This document shows, one piece after another, positions 1 through 5,978 of a DNA stretch of 10,440 nt. The notes beneath the pieces are model-generated. The model worked only from the letters and a program-made list of their open reading frames with translations. It made no database searches and was not told the origin of the DNA. The stretch is from an uncultured Oscillospiraceae bacterium (lineage in GTDB: Bacteria; Bacillota; Clostridia; Oscillospirales; Ruminococcaceae): the NCBI GenBank assembly GCA_905212515.1, contig CAJMEU010000104.1, positions 1 to 10,440 of the forward strand, read 5' to 3'. Position numbers and translations under genes: made by a program. Position 1 is the first letter of the stretch, and each line of letters starts with the position of its first letter.

Positions 1-27
1 GGCCAAGCGGCGGGCCAACGCTCTTTG

Positions 28-53
28 CTACTTTCTCAACGCTGAGAAAGTAG
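28..53. repeat. Perfect 11-bp stem-loop at the window edge
   Basis: Positions 28-38 pair perfectly with 43-53, leaving a 4-base loop (ACGC). The stem begins CTACTTTCTC on the + strand. No T-run follows on either strand, so it does not look like an ordinary intrinsic terminator. It resembles in style (TACT plus T-rich arm and its complement) the large hairpin of the repeat at 10041-10068, but the sequences differ and the flanks do not clearly align, so I do not claim it is the same element. The rest of 1-142 shows no gene or other motif that I can support. Confidence 0.6.
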
Positions 54-142
54 AATCCCGCCGTAAAAATAAACGTAAAACCAAGGCGCGCACCCGACCG
101 CCATCAGCCCCGCGCCGCCGGCACCATTGCCCGCCACCCGCC

Positions 143-175
143 AAAGCAAAAGCGAGGGGCCCCGCGGCCCCTCGC
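143..175 (-). terminator. Intrinsic terminator of the exported reductase gene
   Basis: Reading the minus strand, a perfect 10-bp GC-rich stem (175-166 with 161-152, loop GCGG) is followed directly by TTTTGCTTT (151-143). It lies 19 bp beyond the reductase stop codon at 194. This is a textbook rho-independent terminator for the leftward gene and implies that the reductase is the last, and probably the only, gene of its transcript. Confidence 0.85.
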
Positions 176-193
176 CAAAATACCCAAATCCGC

Positions 194-2053
194 TTACTGC
201 ACCGCGCCCCGCAGCGCGTCGGCCACAGCCTCCAGGATCCCCTGGCTGGAATAGGTGGCCCCGGCCACCGTGTCCACGCCCTCGGTGGTCTGGGTGCGGA
301 TGACGGCCTTCACCACGCCCCGCTCGGCGTTCTGATAAATGCCGTCCGTCTCCGCGTGGTCGGTCAGCTCCACCGCCACCACGTTGCCGCCCTCCACCGT
401 CACGGCCACGGTGATGGGCCCGTTGTTGCCCTTGCCCGTGCCGGTGTAGGTGCCGTCCTTGTAATTGCCCTGCACCTCGGGCACGGCGGGCTCGTCGTCC
501 TCGGCCTGGCCCAGGGCGGCCGTCATGGTGGGCGCGGTGCCGCCGCCGTTTGCCTGCACGTAGGCAGCGGCCCCGCTGCCCGCGATGCGGCCGAACACCA
601 CGATGTCCGTCACCGCGTTGCCGCCCAGGCGGTTGGCGCCGTGCACGCCGCCCGTCACCTCGCCGGCCGCGAACAGGCCGGGCAGGACGTTGCCCGCTTC
701 ATCCAGCATCCGCGTCTCGGTGTCGATCTTCACGCCGCCCATGGTGTGGTGCACCGCGGGCGCGCACAGGGCCGCGTAGAATTTGGGCGCGTCCAGGCGG
801 CTGCCCATGTCGGCGCGGCCGAAGTCCGGGTCCTCGCCCGCGTCCACGTAGCCCGCGTAGGCGGCCAGGGTGCCGGCCAGGGCGTCGGCGGGCACGCCGA
901 TCTGCCCTGCCAGCTCCTCGGGGCTTTCGCCCTCGAACACGATGCCCGCGTTGATATAGCTCTCGATGGCGGAAAGGCTGTCGCGCACCGTCTGGTCGAA
1001 CAGCAGCCAGCACTGGCCGTCTGTCTGCTCCAGAATGGCGGCCGAGACCACGTCCCGCGTCTCCAGCTCATTGACGAACCGCGCGCCCTCCTTGTTCACC
1101 AAAATGGCGCCGTTGCCGCGCACGCCCTCGGTGTACATGGTCTGGGTGTCCGGGTTCACCGTGGGGTGCGTCTGGATCTGCTCCAGGTCCACAAAGGCCG
1201 CGCCCAGGTGCCCGGCCATGGCGATGCCGTCGCCGGTGGCGCCGGCGTGGTTGGTGGTGCCGAAGCCGGCCAGGCCGGGCTGGTACTCGGTCACCATCTC
1301 GGCGTTGGCGCCGAAGCCGCCGGTGGCCAGCACCACGGCCTTGGCGTGGATCAGGTAAGTGCCCACAGGGCCTGTCACCCACACGCCCCAGCCGCCGTCC
1401 TCGGCCACGATCTCCGCCGCCGTGGTGTTGAGGATCACCGGGATGTTCAGCGCCTGAGCCTTGGCGTTCAGCGCCTTCATCAGCATGGGGCCCACGGCGC
1501 TGGTGTCCGTGGGGCGGTGGATGCGCTTTACGGACGCACCGCCGAACATGCCCACCACGGACAGGTCGCCGCCGATGTCGTTCACCCAGTCCACCGCGTC
1601 GGCGGAATGCTCGGCCATGGCGGTGACAAGGGCCTTGTCGTTCAGCTCCTTGCCGCCCTTCATGGTGTCCTCCACAAACAGCTCCACGCTGTCCTCGATG
1701 CCCTCGGCCCGCTGGTACTCCGTGTCACAGGCATTCAGGCCGCCGGTGCTGCGGATGGTGTTGCCGCCGGTCACGGGCATCTTCTCCACCACCACCACGT
1801 TGGCGGCGCCGTCCTGGGCCGCCTGGATGGCCGCCGTCAGGCCCGCGCCTCCGGCGCCGATCACCAGGATGTCGGCGTTCTGGTCCGCGTAGCGCGGGGC
1901 CGAGGCCGTGGCGTCGGCGCTGCCCGCCGGTTGGGGGGGCGCCGCGCTGCCCGGCACGGCGGCGATGGGCTGGGTAAGGATCATGCTGGCCAGGAACACC
2001 GTGGCCAGCGCCAAAGCGATCACACCCGCCCAAAACTTGTTTTTACTGGACAT
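194..2053 (-). CDS. Exported FAD/FMN fumarate-reductase-like flavoprotein
   Basis: 619 aa. Residues 8-26 are a hydrophobic signal or anchor segment after a short basic start, with no lipobox and no twin arginine, so Sec export is inferred. A Pro/Ala-rich linker (about 33-55) follows. Residues 61-500 form the FAD-binding fumarate reductase/succinate dehydrogenase fold: GAGGAG Rossmann motif at 66-71 and E90 for the ribose. Residues matching the soluble Shewanella fumarate reductase active site are all present: H296 (THPT), T308-E309, R325 (GARFVNE, proton donor), H436 (HTMGG) and R475 (GANRLGGNA). Residues 530-615 are an FMN_bind domain ending in DTVAGAT, where T600 is the expected ApbE flavinylation site. 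Known relatives reduce fumarate, urocanate, cinnamates or other enoates outside the membrane, so the exact substrate cannot be read here; the conserved dicarboxylate set favours fumarate or a similar acid. The start ATG has an AGGGGAG site 13 nt upstream. No apbE and no membrane electron donor is in the window. Confidence 0.88.
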   Translation of the reverse strand: MSSKNKFWAGVIALALATVFLASMILTQPIAAVPGSAAPPQPAGSADATASAPRYADQNADILVIGAGGAGLTAAIQAAQDGAANVVVVEKMPVTGGNTIRSTGGLNACDTEYQRAEGIEDSVELFVEDTMKGGKELNDKALVTAMAEHSADAVDWVNDIGGDLSVVGMFGGASVKRIHRPTDTSAVGPMLMKALNAKAQALNIPVILNTTAAEIVAEDGGWGVWVTGPVGTYLIHAKAVVLATGGFGANAEMVTEYQPGLAGFGTTNHAGATGDGIAMAGHLGAAFVDLEQIQTHPTVNPDTQTMYTEGVRGNGAILVNKEGARFVNELETRDVVSAAILEQTDGQCWLLFDQTVRDSLSAIESYINAGIVFEGESPEELAGQIGVPADALAGTLAAYAGYVDAGEDPDFGRADMGSRLDAPKFYAALCAPAVHHTMGGVKIDTETRMLDEAGNVLPGLFAAGEVTGGVHGANRLGGNAVTDIVVFGRIAGSGAAAYVQANGGGTAPTMTAALGQAEDDEPAVPEVQGNYKDGTYTGTGKGNNGPITVAVTVEGGNVVAVELTDHAETDGIYQNAERGVVKAVIRTQTTEGVDTVAGATYSSQGILEAVADALRGAVQ

Positions 2054-2110
2054 CGTCTCGTCTTTCTCCCCTTCTGGCGCGCCTGGGCGCGCTTGCGTTA
2101 TTGTTTTAAC

Positions 2111-2140
2111 ATTGTATCATATCGCCCCCCGGCTTGCCTA
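2111..2140 (-). promoter_or_regulatory. Candidate sigma-A promoter of the reductase
   Basis: On the minus strand TAGGCA (2140-2135; 4 of 6 to the -35 consensus) is spaced 18 bp from TACAAT (2116-2111; 5 of 6 to the -10 consensus). Transcription would begin near 2103, giving a leader of about 50 nt that contains the ribosome site at 2067-2073. TATGAT at 2121-2116 is an alternative -10 but lacks a matching -35. The -35 lies inside an inverted repeat (2130-2144). Confidence 0.4.
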
Positions 2141-2160
2141 GCCGTTTGCCGATTTGGCAA
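2130..2160. promoter_or_regulatory. Two adjacent inverted repeats, candidate operator
   Basis: CGGCT-(5)-AGCCG at 2130-2144 and TTGCC-(5)-GGCAA at 2146-2160 are two perfect 5-bp dyads with 5-base centres, one base apart. The first covers the proposed -35 of the reductase. Spacing and position fit a regulator-binding site. LytTR proteins usually bind paired direct repeats, so the binding protein could also be something else. The dyads are short enough that chance cannot be excluded. Confidence 0.3.
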
Positions 2161-2343
2161 CAAAATAACAAAATCCGTTCAAACCGATGGTTTTTCGGCA
2201 AAAAAATTGTATTTGCAGGCATTTAAAATAATTCGCTCTATCGAAGAACCCCCCCCATTTTCCATTTATTGTCATCCCGCCGTCTTGTATTTTTGCCGGG
2301 GATATTGTATTCTGAAATTAAAAGAATTTGCAATTATCACAGA

Positions 2344-2351
2344 AAAGGAGG
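2344..2351 (+). promoter_or_regulatory. Ribosome binding site that fixes the regulator start
   Basis: AAAGGAGG ends 10 nt before the ATG at 2362. This decides the start against the in-frame ATG at 2269, which would add 31 residues unrelated to the receiver fold. Confidence 0.8.
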
Positions 2352-2361
2352 ACTTGTCTCC

Positions 2362-3090
2362 ATGAATATCGCTGTCGTCGACGATGACGCCGCAGAAAAC
2401 GACGCTTTGTGTACGGCCCTGAATGATTGGTGCTCCCAAAACCGGACGGCGGCGCGGGTGTGCGCCTTTCCTTCGGCCGACGCGTTTTTGAAAGGCTTGG
2501 CGCCGGGCCTGTGGGACCTGGTGTTTCTGGACGTCTACATGCCGGGCACCTCCGGCATGGAGGCGGCGGCCCGTCTGCGCGCCCTGGACGAAAAATGCCT
2601 GATCGTGTTCTGCACCACCAGCGCCGACAGCGCCGTGCAAAGCTACCGCGTGCGCGCCTTCGATTACCTGCTCAAGCCCCTGTGCCCCGGGCAGGTGGCC
2701 GAGGTGATGGCCCTGGCCTGCGCCGCGCTGCACAACCGCTCGGCCTACATCGAGGTGAAAGAGGGCTGGAGCATGGTGCGCATCCCCCTGCGGGATATCA
2801 TTTACACGGATTATTACAACCATTACATCCACATCCACACCCGCCAGCGGGTGATAAAGACCCATCTGCCCTTTGCCGAGTTTTCCCCCCTGCTGCTGTG
2901 CTTCCCGCAGTTTTTGTGCTGCTACCGCAACTGCATCGTCAACATGGACGCCGTGCGCAGCCTGGAGCCGGCCGATTTCGTCATGGAAAACGGCGAGCGC
3001 GTGCCCATCGCCCGGGCCCAGCGGGCCGCTTTGCGCCAGCAGTACGCGGACTACGCTTTTGACAAGCTGGAGAAGGGTGGAAGCTCGTGA
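2362..3090 (+). CDS. LytTR-family response regulator
   Basis: 242 aa. Residues 1-120 are a CheY-like receiver: acidic pocket D7-D8-D9, phosphoacceptor D57 (in VFLDVYMPG), switch Thr at 85-86 and the conserved lysine K105 (DYLLKP). Residues about 127-235 are a LytTR DNA-binding domain with the typical sequence order: IEVKEGWSMVRIPLRDIIYTDYY, then a CCYRNCIVNMDAVRSLEP-like block and a final segment on using the -E-N-G-E-R-V-P-I motif. LytTR regulators bind promoter DNA as phosphorylated dimers and usually activate neighbouring genes. The downstream kinase gene overlaps it by 4 bp (GTGA), so the two are translationally coupled. Its divergent position to the exported reductase makes that gene the most likely target, which is inference. 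Length is normal for the AgrA/LytR class. Specific signal unknown. Confidence 0.92.
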   Translation: MNIAVVDDDAAENDALCTALNDWCSQNRTAARVCAFPSADAFLKGLAPGLWDLVFLDVYMPGTSGMEAAARLRALDEKCLIVFCTTSADSAVQSYRVRAFDYLLKPLCPGQVAEVMALACAALHNRSAYIEVKEGWSMVRIPLRDIIYTDYYNHYIHIHTRQRVIKTHLPFAEFSPLLLCFPQFLCCYRNCIVNMDAVRSLEPADFVMENGERVPIARAQRAALRQQYADYAFDKLEKGGSS

Positions 3091-4592
3091 CCGATTGGAC
3101 CTATTTCGTGGCGCTCTGGATGATCGGGGCCGTATCTGTGACGATGCTGGTCGTCCCGCTGCGGCGTAAGCTGCGCGCCCCTCTTGTGCTCAGTATCCTC
3201 GGCTTGACGGCCGCCTTGGCGGTCGCCTCGCTGCCAGTTTCCCTGATCGATTATGAACCGCTGAGCCAATCTTCTTTCCTGGGTGCTTTGCTGAACACCT
3301 CCCTGCTGCTGGGCGCCGGTGTTGTCACACTGCACCTGCTGACGGGCACGCGCTATCTGCAATTGCTATTTTTAATGTTGATTGTAAAAAGCTACAGCGA
3401 ATACACCCTAACCATTTCCCTGGTGGCCCAGCAGACATTTTTTCCCGCGCGGGCAGAATTGACGCTGCTGTTCATGGGCGGTATTTATGCGATGACGCTG
3501 CGGCTGGTGCTGCTGTTCCTCATCAAGCTGGTGCGGCCCCTGATGGAAGAGGGCGGCAAGCTGCCCTTTTGGAATTACCTATGGGTGGTGCCCATGGGCT
3601 TCTACGCCGTATACTGTCTGGGCATCTACACCAATTATCTGGGCGTCATTTCCCTCACGGCCACCCTGGCCGGCCTGACGATCATGCTGTTCTGGACGCT
3701 GGGCACCTTCGGCACGTATGTGGTCATGGTAAAGATGCTCTCCATCACCGTGGTGGCGTCCCGCATGCAGGAACGGTTGGCCCTCTCAGAATTGCAGATG
3801 GAAATGCAGCTCCGGCGGCTGGAAGCCATCCAGTCTTCCATCGAGGAGGCCCGCCGGGCCAAGCACGACCTGCGCCATCACATCAACACCCTGCGGGGCC
3901 TGCTGCAGCGGGGCGATCTGGACAAGATGGCCGAATATCTGGATCAATACGCCGCCTCCCTGCCCGACGCCCAGCAGACCTTCTGCGAAAACCCGTCCGT
4001 GGACGCCATTCTGGGCTATTACGCCGCGCTGTGCGATTCCAGCCGCATCCGCTACCAGTTCACGGCCCAGCTGCCCCAAAGCCTGGGCGGCAAAGAGCAG
4101 GACGTCTGCGCAGTGCTCAGCAACCTACTGGAAAACGCCTGCGAGGCCTGCGCCCGCCAGGCGCAGGGCCCCCGCACGCTGGAGGTAAAGGCCGCCCTCT
4201 CGGGCCAGGACATGCTGGCCATCACCGTGCACAACAGCTATGGCGGCCGGGTGGAAACGGACTCCGACGGCCTGTTCTATTCATCCAAACGGCCGGGCAA
4301 GGTCCTGGGCATCGGCACCCAAAGCGTGCGCGGCATCGCCGCCCACAGCGGCGGCCTGGCCCGCTTTTCCCACCCCGCCCAAACGGTCCCGGCGGCCGGG
4401 CTGCTGCCCCTGGTCCCTCCCCCCAACCCCAACCCGCCGGGCCTCTTCGGGGGCGGGGCTGTCCGTTTCCGTCCGGGTCCGCTCACACGCTCAGCGCGGC
4501 CCTCTCGCCCAGCAGATCTTTGTTTTCCTCCAGGATCGGCCCCACCACGTCCCGCAGGAAGGCCGTCACCTGCTCGGGCGCCCGGCCGGTGA
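3087..4592 (+). CDS. GHKL sensor histidine kinase, membrane-bound (AgrC/LytS-like)
   Basis: 501 aa from a GTG start at 3087, which overlaps the regulator's TGA and has GAGAAGGGTGG just upstream. Residues about 6-222 hold six or seven hydrophobic segments with almost no soluble loop, so it would sense a membrane or external cue through the helices, as AgrC-type kinases do. Residues 225-258 look like a signalling helix. H260 in KHDLRHH is the phospho-accepting histidine. The GHKL ATPase domain (about 335-442) shows the N-box LSNLLENACEAC (344-355, N346/N350), DGLFYSSK (394-401) and the glycine box GIGTQSVRGIA (408-418). The domain is complete at about residue 442. The last ~59 residues are Pro/Arg/Gly-rich, match nothing I know, and their codons 4483-4592 lie antisense to the end of purB. 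The strand after AQT reads VPAAGLLPL where family members usually have a hydrophobic-Arg-Ala-Ala-Val pattern, so the end of this gene may be mutated. Partner of the upstream LytTR regulator. Confidence 0.88.
   Translation: MTDWTYFVALWMIGAVSVTMLVVPLRRKLRAPLVLSILGLTAALAVASLPVSLIDYEPLSQSSFLGALLNTSLLLGAGVVTLHLLTGTRYLQLLFLMLIVKSYSEYTLTISLVAQQTFFPARAELTLLFMGGIYAMTLRLVLLFLIKLVRPLMEEGGKLPFWNYLWVVPMGFYAVYCLGIYTNYLGVISLTATLAGLTIMLFWTLGTFGTYVVMVKMLSITVVASRMQERLALSELQMEMQLRRLEAIQSSIEEARRAKHDLRHHINTLRGLLQRGDLDKMAEYLDQYAASLPDAQQTFCENPSVDAILGYYAALCDSSRIRYQFTAQLPQSLGGKEQDVCAVLSNLLENACEACARQAQGPRTLEVKAALSGQDMLAITVHNSYGGRVETDSDGLFYSSKRPGKVLGIGTQSVRGIAAHSGGLARFSHPAQTVPAAGLLPLVPPPNPNPPGLFGGGAVRFRPGPLTRSARPSRPADLCFPPGSAPPRPAGRPSPARAPGR
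4415..4457 (-). other. G-quadruplex motif and weak hairpin at the purB/kinase 3' junction
   Basis: On the minus strand, just past the purB stop, four G runs of 3, 4, 6 and 3 bases (4435-4433, 4430-4427, 4424-4419, 4417-4415) are separated by TT, TT and A. This satisfies the canonical G3+N1-7 quadruplex pattern. Directly before it in purB mRNA direction is a 6-bp stem, 4457-4452 with 4438-4433 (13-base loop), whose 3' arm shares 4433-4435 with the first G run, so the two folds compete. No U tract follows, so a classical intrinsic terminator for purB or for the kinase is not seen here. Confidence 0.5.
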
Positions 4593-5916
4593 AGTCCTCG
4601 GGCCGCAGCACCGCCTCCACCTCCGCCCGCTCCAGGCCGAAGGCCGGGTCGGCGCACACCCGCTCGATCAGGTCGTTTTTGCCGCCCTCTTCCTTCACCA
4701 CCTTGGCCGCGGCAATGGCGTGCACCCGCAGCTTCTCGTGCAGCTCCTGGCGGTCGCCGCCCTTTTTCACCGCTTGCATCATGATGTTCTCGCTGGCCAT
4801 GAAGGGCAGCTCGGCCATGATGCGGCTGCGGATCACCTTCGGATATACCACCAGTCCGTCGCACACATTCAGCATGATATTCAGGATGGCGTCCGTGGCC
4901 AAAAAGGCCTCGGCCACGGCCACCCGCTTGTTGGCCGAGTCGTCCAGCGTGCGCTCGAACCACTGGGTGCCTGCGGTGAAGGCCGGATTCAGCACATCCG
5001 TCATCACGTAACGGGCCAGGCTGCAGATGCGCTCGCACCGCATGGGGTTGCGCTTGTACGGCATGGCCGAGGAACCGATCTGATGGGCCTCGAAGGGCTC
5101 CTCCATCTCCTTGAAGCCGGCCAGCAGGCGCATGTCGTTGCCGAATTTCATGGCGCTTTGGCTGATGCCCGCCAGCGTGGACAGCACGTTGTAGTCCATC
5201 TTGCGGCTGTAGGTCTGTCCGCACACGGGCACCACCTTGGCAAAGCCCATCTCTTTGGCAATGGCCGCCTCCAGCGCGTCGATCCTGGCCCCGTCGCCGT
5301 CCAGCAGTTCCATATAGCTGGCCTGGGTGCCCGTGGTGCCCTTGGCGCCGCGCAGGGCAAGGCTGTCCGTACGCCGGCACAGCTCCTCGTAGTCCATCAC
5401 CAGCTCGTTCATCCACAGGGCGGCCCGCTTGCCCACGGTGGTCAGCTGGGCGGGCTGCAGATGGGTGTACGCCAGGGCCGGCAGGTCCTTGTACTGCCCG
5501 GCGAAGCGGCCCAGCAGGTCCAGCACGTTCACCAGCTTGCGCTTCACCACCGCCAGCGCCTGGCGCATCACCAGTATGTCGGTGTTGTCGCCCACATAAC
5601 AGCTGGTGGCGCCCAGATGGATGATGCCCTTGGCTTCCGGGCACTGCACGCCGTATGCGTACACATGGCTCATCACGTCGTGACGGCACTCTTTTTCGCG
5701 GGCCGCGGCCACGTCGTAATTGATGTCGTCCCTGTGGGCCTCCATCTCGGCGATCTGCCGGTCGGTGATGGGCAGGCCCTGGGCCTGTTCGGCCCGGGCC
5801 AGGGCGATCCACAGCCGGCGCCAGGTGCGGAACTTGTTGTCCTCAGAGAAGAGGTACTGCATCTCCTCTGAGGCGTAGCGCGTCTCAAAGGGGGAACTAT
5901 AGCGGTCATGGCTCAT
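4483..5916 (-). CDS. purB: Adenylosuccinate lyase
   Basis: 477 aa, full length for the family. It catalyses two fumarate-releasing steps of purine synthesis: SAICAR to AICAR and adenylosuccinate to AMP, in the cytoplasm as a homotetramer. Visible family motifs: RHDVMSHV (78-85; H79 matches the substrate-binding His), THLQPAQ (151-157; H152 is the expected general acid), and the fumarase/lyase signature GSSAMPYKRNP (281-291) with the catalytic loop Ser at 282-283. The ATG at 5916 has GGAGGG (5928-5923) 6 nt upstream. It follows purL by 62 bp on the same strand, so a purL-purB transcript is likely, with the intergenic hairpin at 5948-5970 possibly tuning purB. Its last 110 bp overlap the antisense kinase frame. 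Confidence 0.97.
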   Translation of the reverse strand: MSHDRYSSPFETRYASEEMQYLFSEDNKFRTWRRLWIALARAEQAQGLPITDRQIAEMEAHRDDINYDVAAAREKECRHDVMSHVYAYGVQCPEAKGIIHLGATSCYVGDNTDILVMRQALAVVKRKLVNVLDLLGRFAGQYKDLPALAYTHLQPAQLTTVGKRAALWMNELVMDYEELCRRTDSLALRGAKGTTGTQASYMELLDGDGARIDALEAAIAKEMGFAKVVPVCGQTYSRKMDYNVLSTLAGISQSAMKFGNDMRLLAGFKEMEEPFEAHQIGSSAMPYKRNPMRCERICSLARYVMTDVLNPAFTAGTQWFERTLDDSANKRVAVAEAFLATDAILNIMLNVCDGLVVYPKVIRSRIMAELPFMASENIMMQAVKKGGDRQELHEKLRVHAIAAAKVVKEEGGKNDLIERVCADPAFGLERAEVEAVLRPEDFTGRAPEQVTAFLRDVVGPILEENKDLLGERAALSV

Positions 5917-5947
5917 GGGGATCCCTCCGGTTTCGGTTTGTGGAAAG

Positions 5948-5970
5948 GGCGGCGGGGCTCCCCCGCCGCC
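5948..5970 (-). promoter_or_regulatory. Strong hairpin between purL and purB
   Basis: A perfect 10-bp all-GC stem (5948-5957 with 5961-5970) with a 3-base loop fills much of the 62-bp purL-purB gap. On the minus strand it is followed by CTTTCC, a very poor U tract, so full termination is doubtful. It may protect the 3' end of purL mRNA or reduce readthrough into purB. The purB ribosome site (5923-5928) lies 20 nt downstream and is not buried in the stem. Confidence 0.55.
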
Positions 5971-5978
5971 GCGCGGCT

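Larger units (their letters stand above)
2054..2361. promoter_or_regulatory. Divergent control region, reductase versus two-component operon
   Basis: 308 bp without a gene, clearly richer in A and T than its flanks. It contains the leftward promoter candidate (2111-2140), three short perfect inverted repeats (2130-2144, 2146-2160 and 2181-2193, the last being AAACC-GAT-GGTTT), an A7 run near 2201, an 8-base C tract (2249-2256) and the strong ribosome site of the regulator at 2344-2351. For the rightward operon I see only a weak promoter match (TTGTAT at 2285, 17 bp, TATTCT at 2308). The reading frame of the regulator stays open upstream to 2269, but those codons lack a ribosome site and are not counted as coding. 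Confidence 0.6.

Noticed and set aside
356..2365. Very long + strand open frame opposite the reductase
   Set aside because: It is the antisense shadow of a GC-rich gene: His/Gly/Arg-rich, no domain, and the opposite strand has a complete, motif-bearing flavoprotein.
3569..5871. Long overlapping + strand frames through the kinase and purB
   Set aside because: They are stop-poor by composition only, with low-complexity Arg/Pro/His translation; the kinase and purB frames explain the region.
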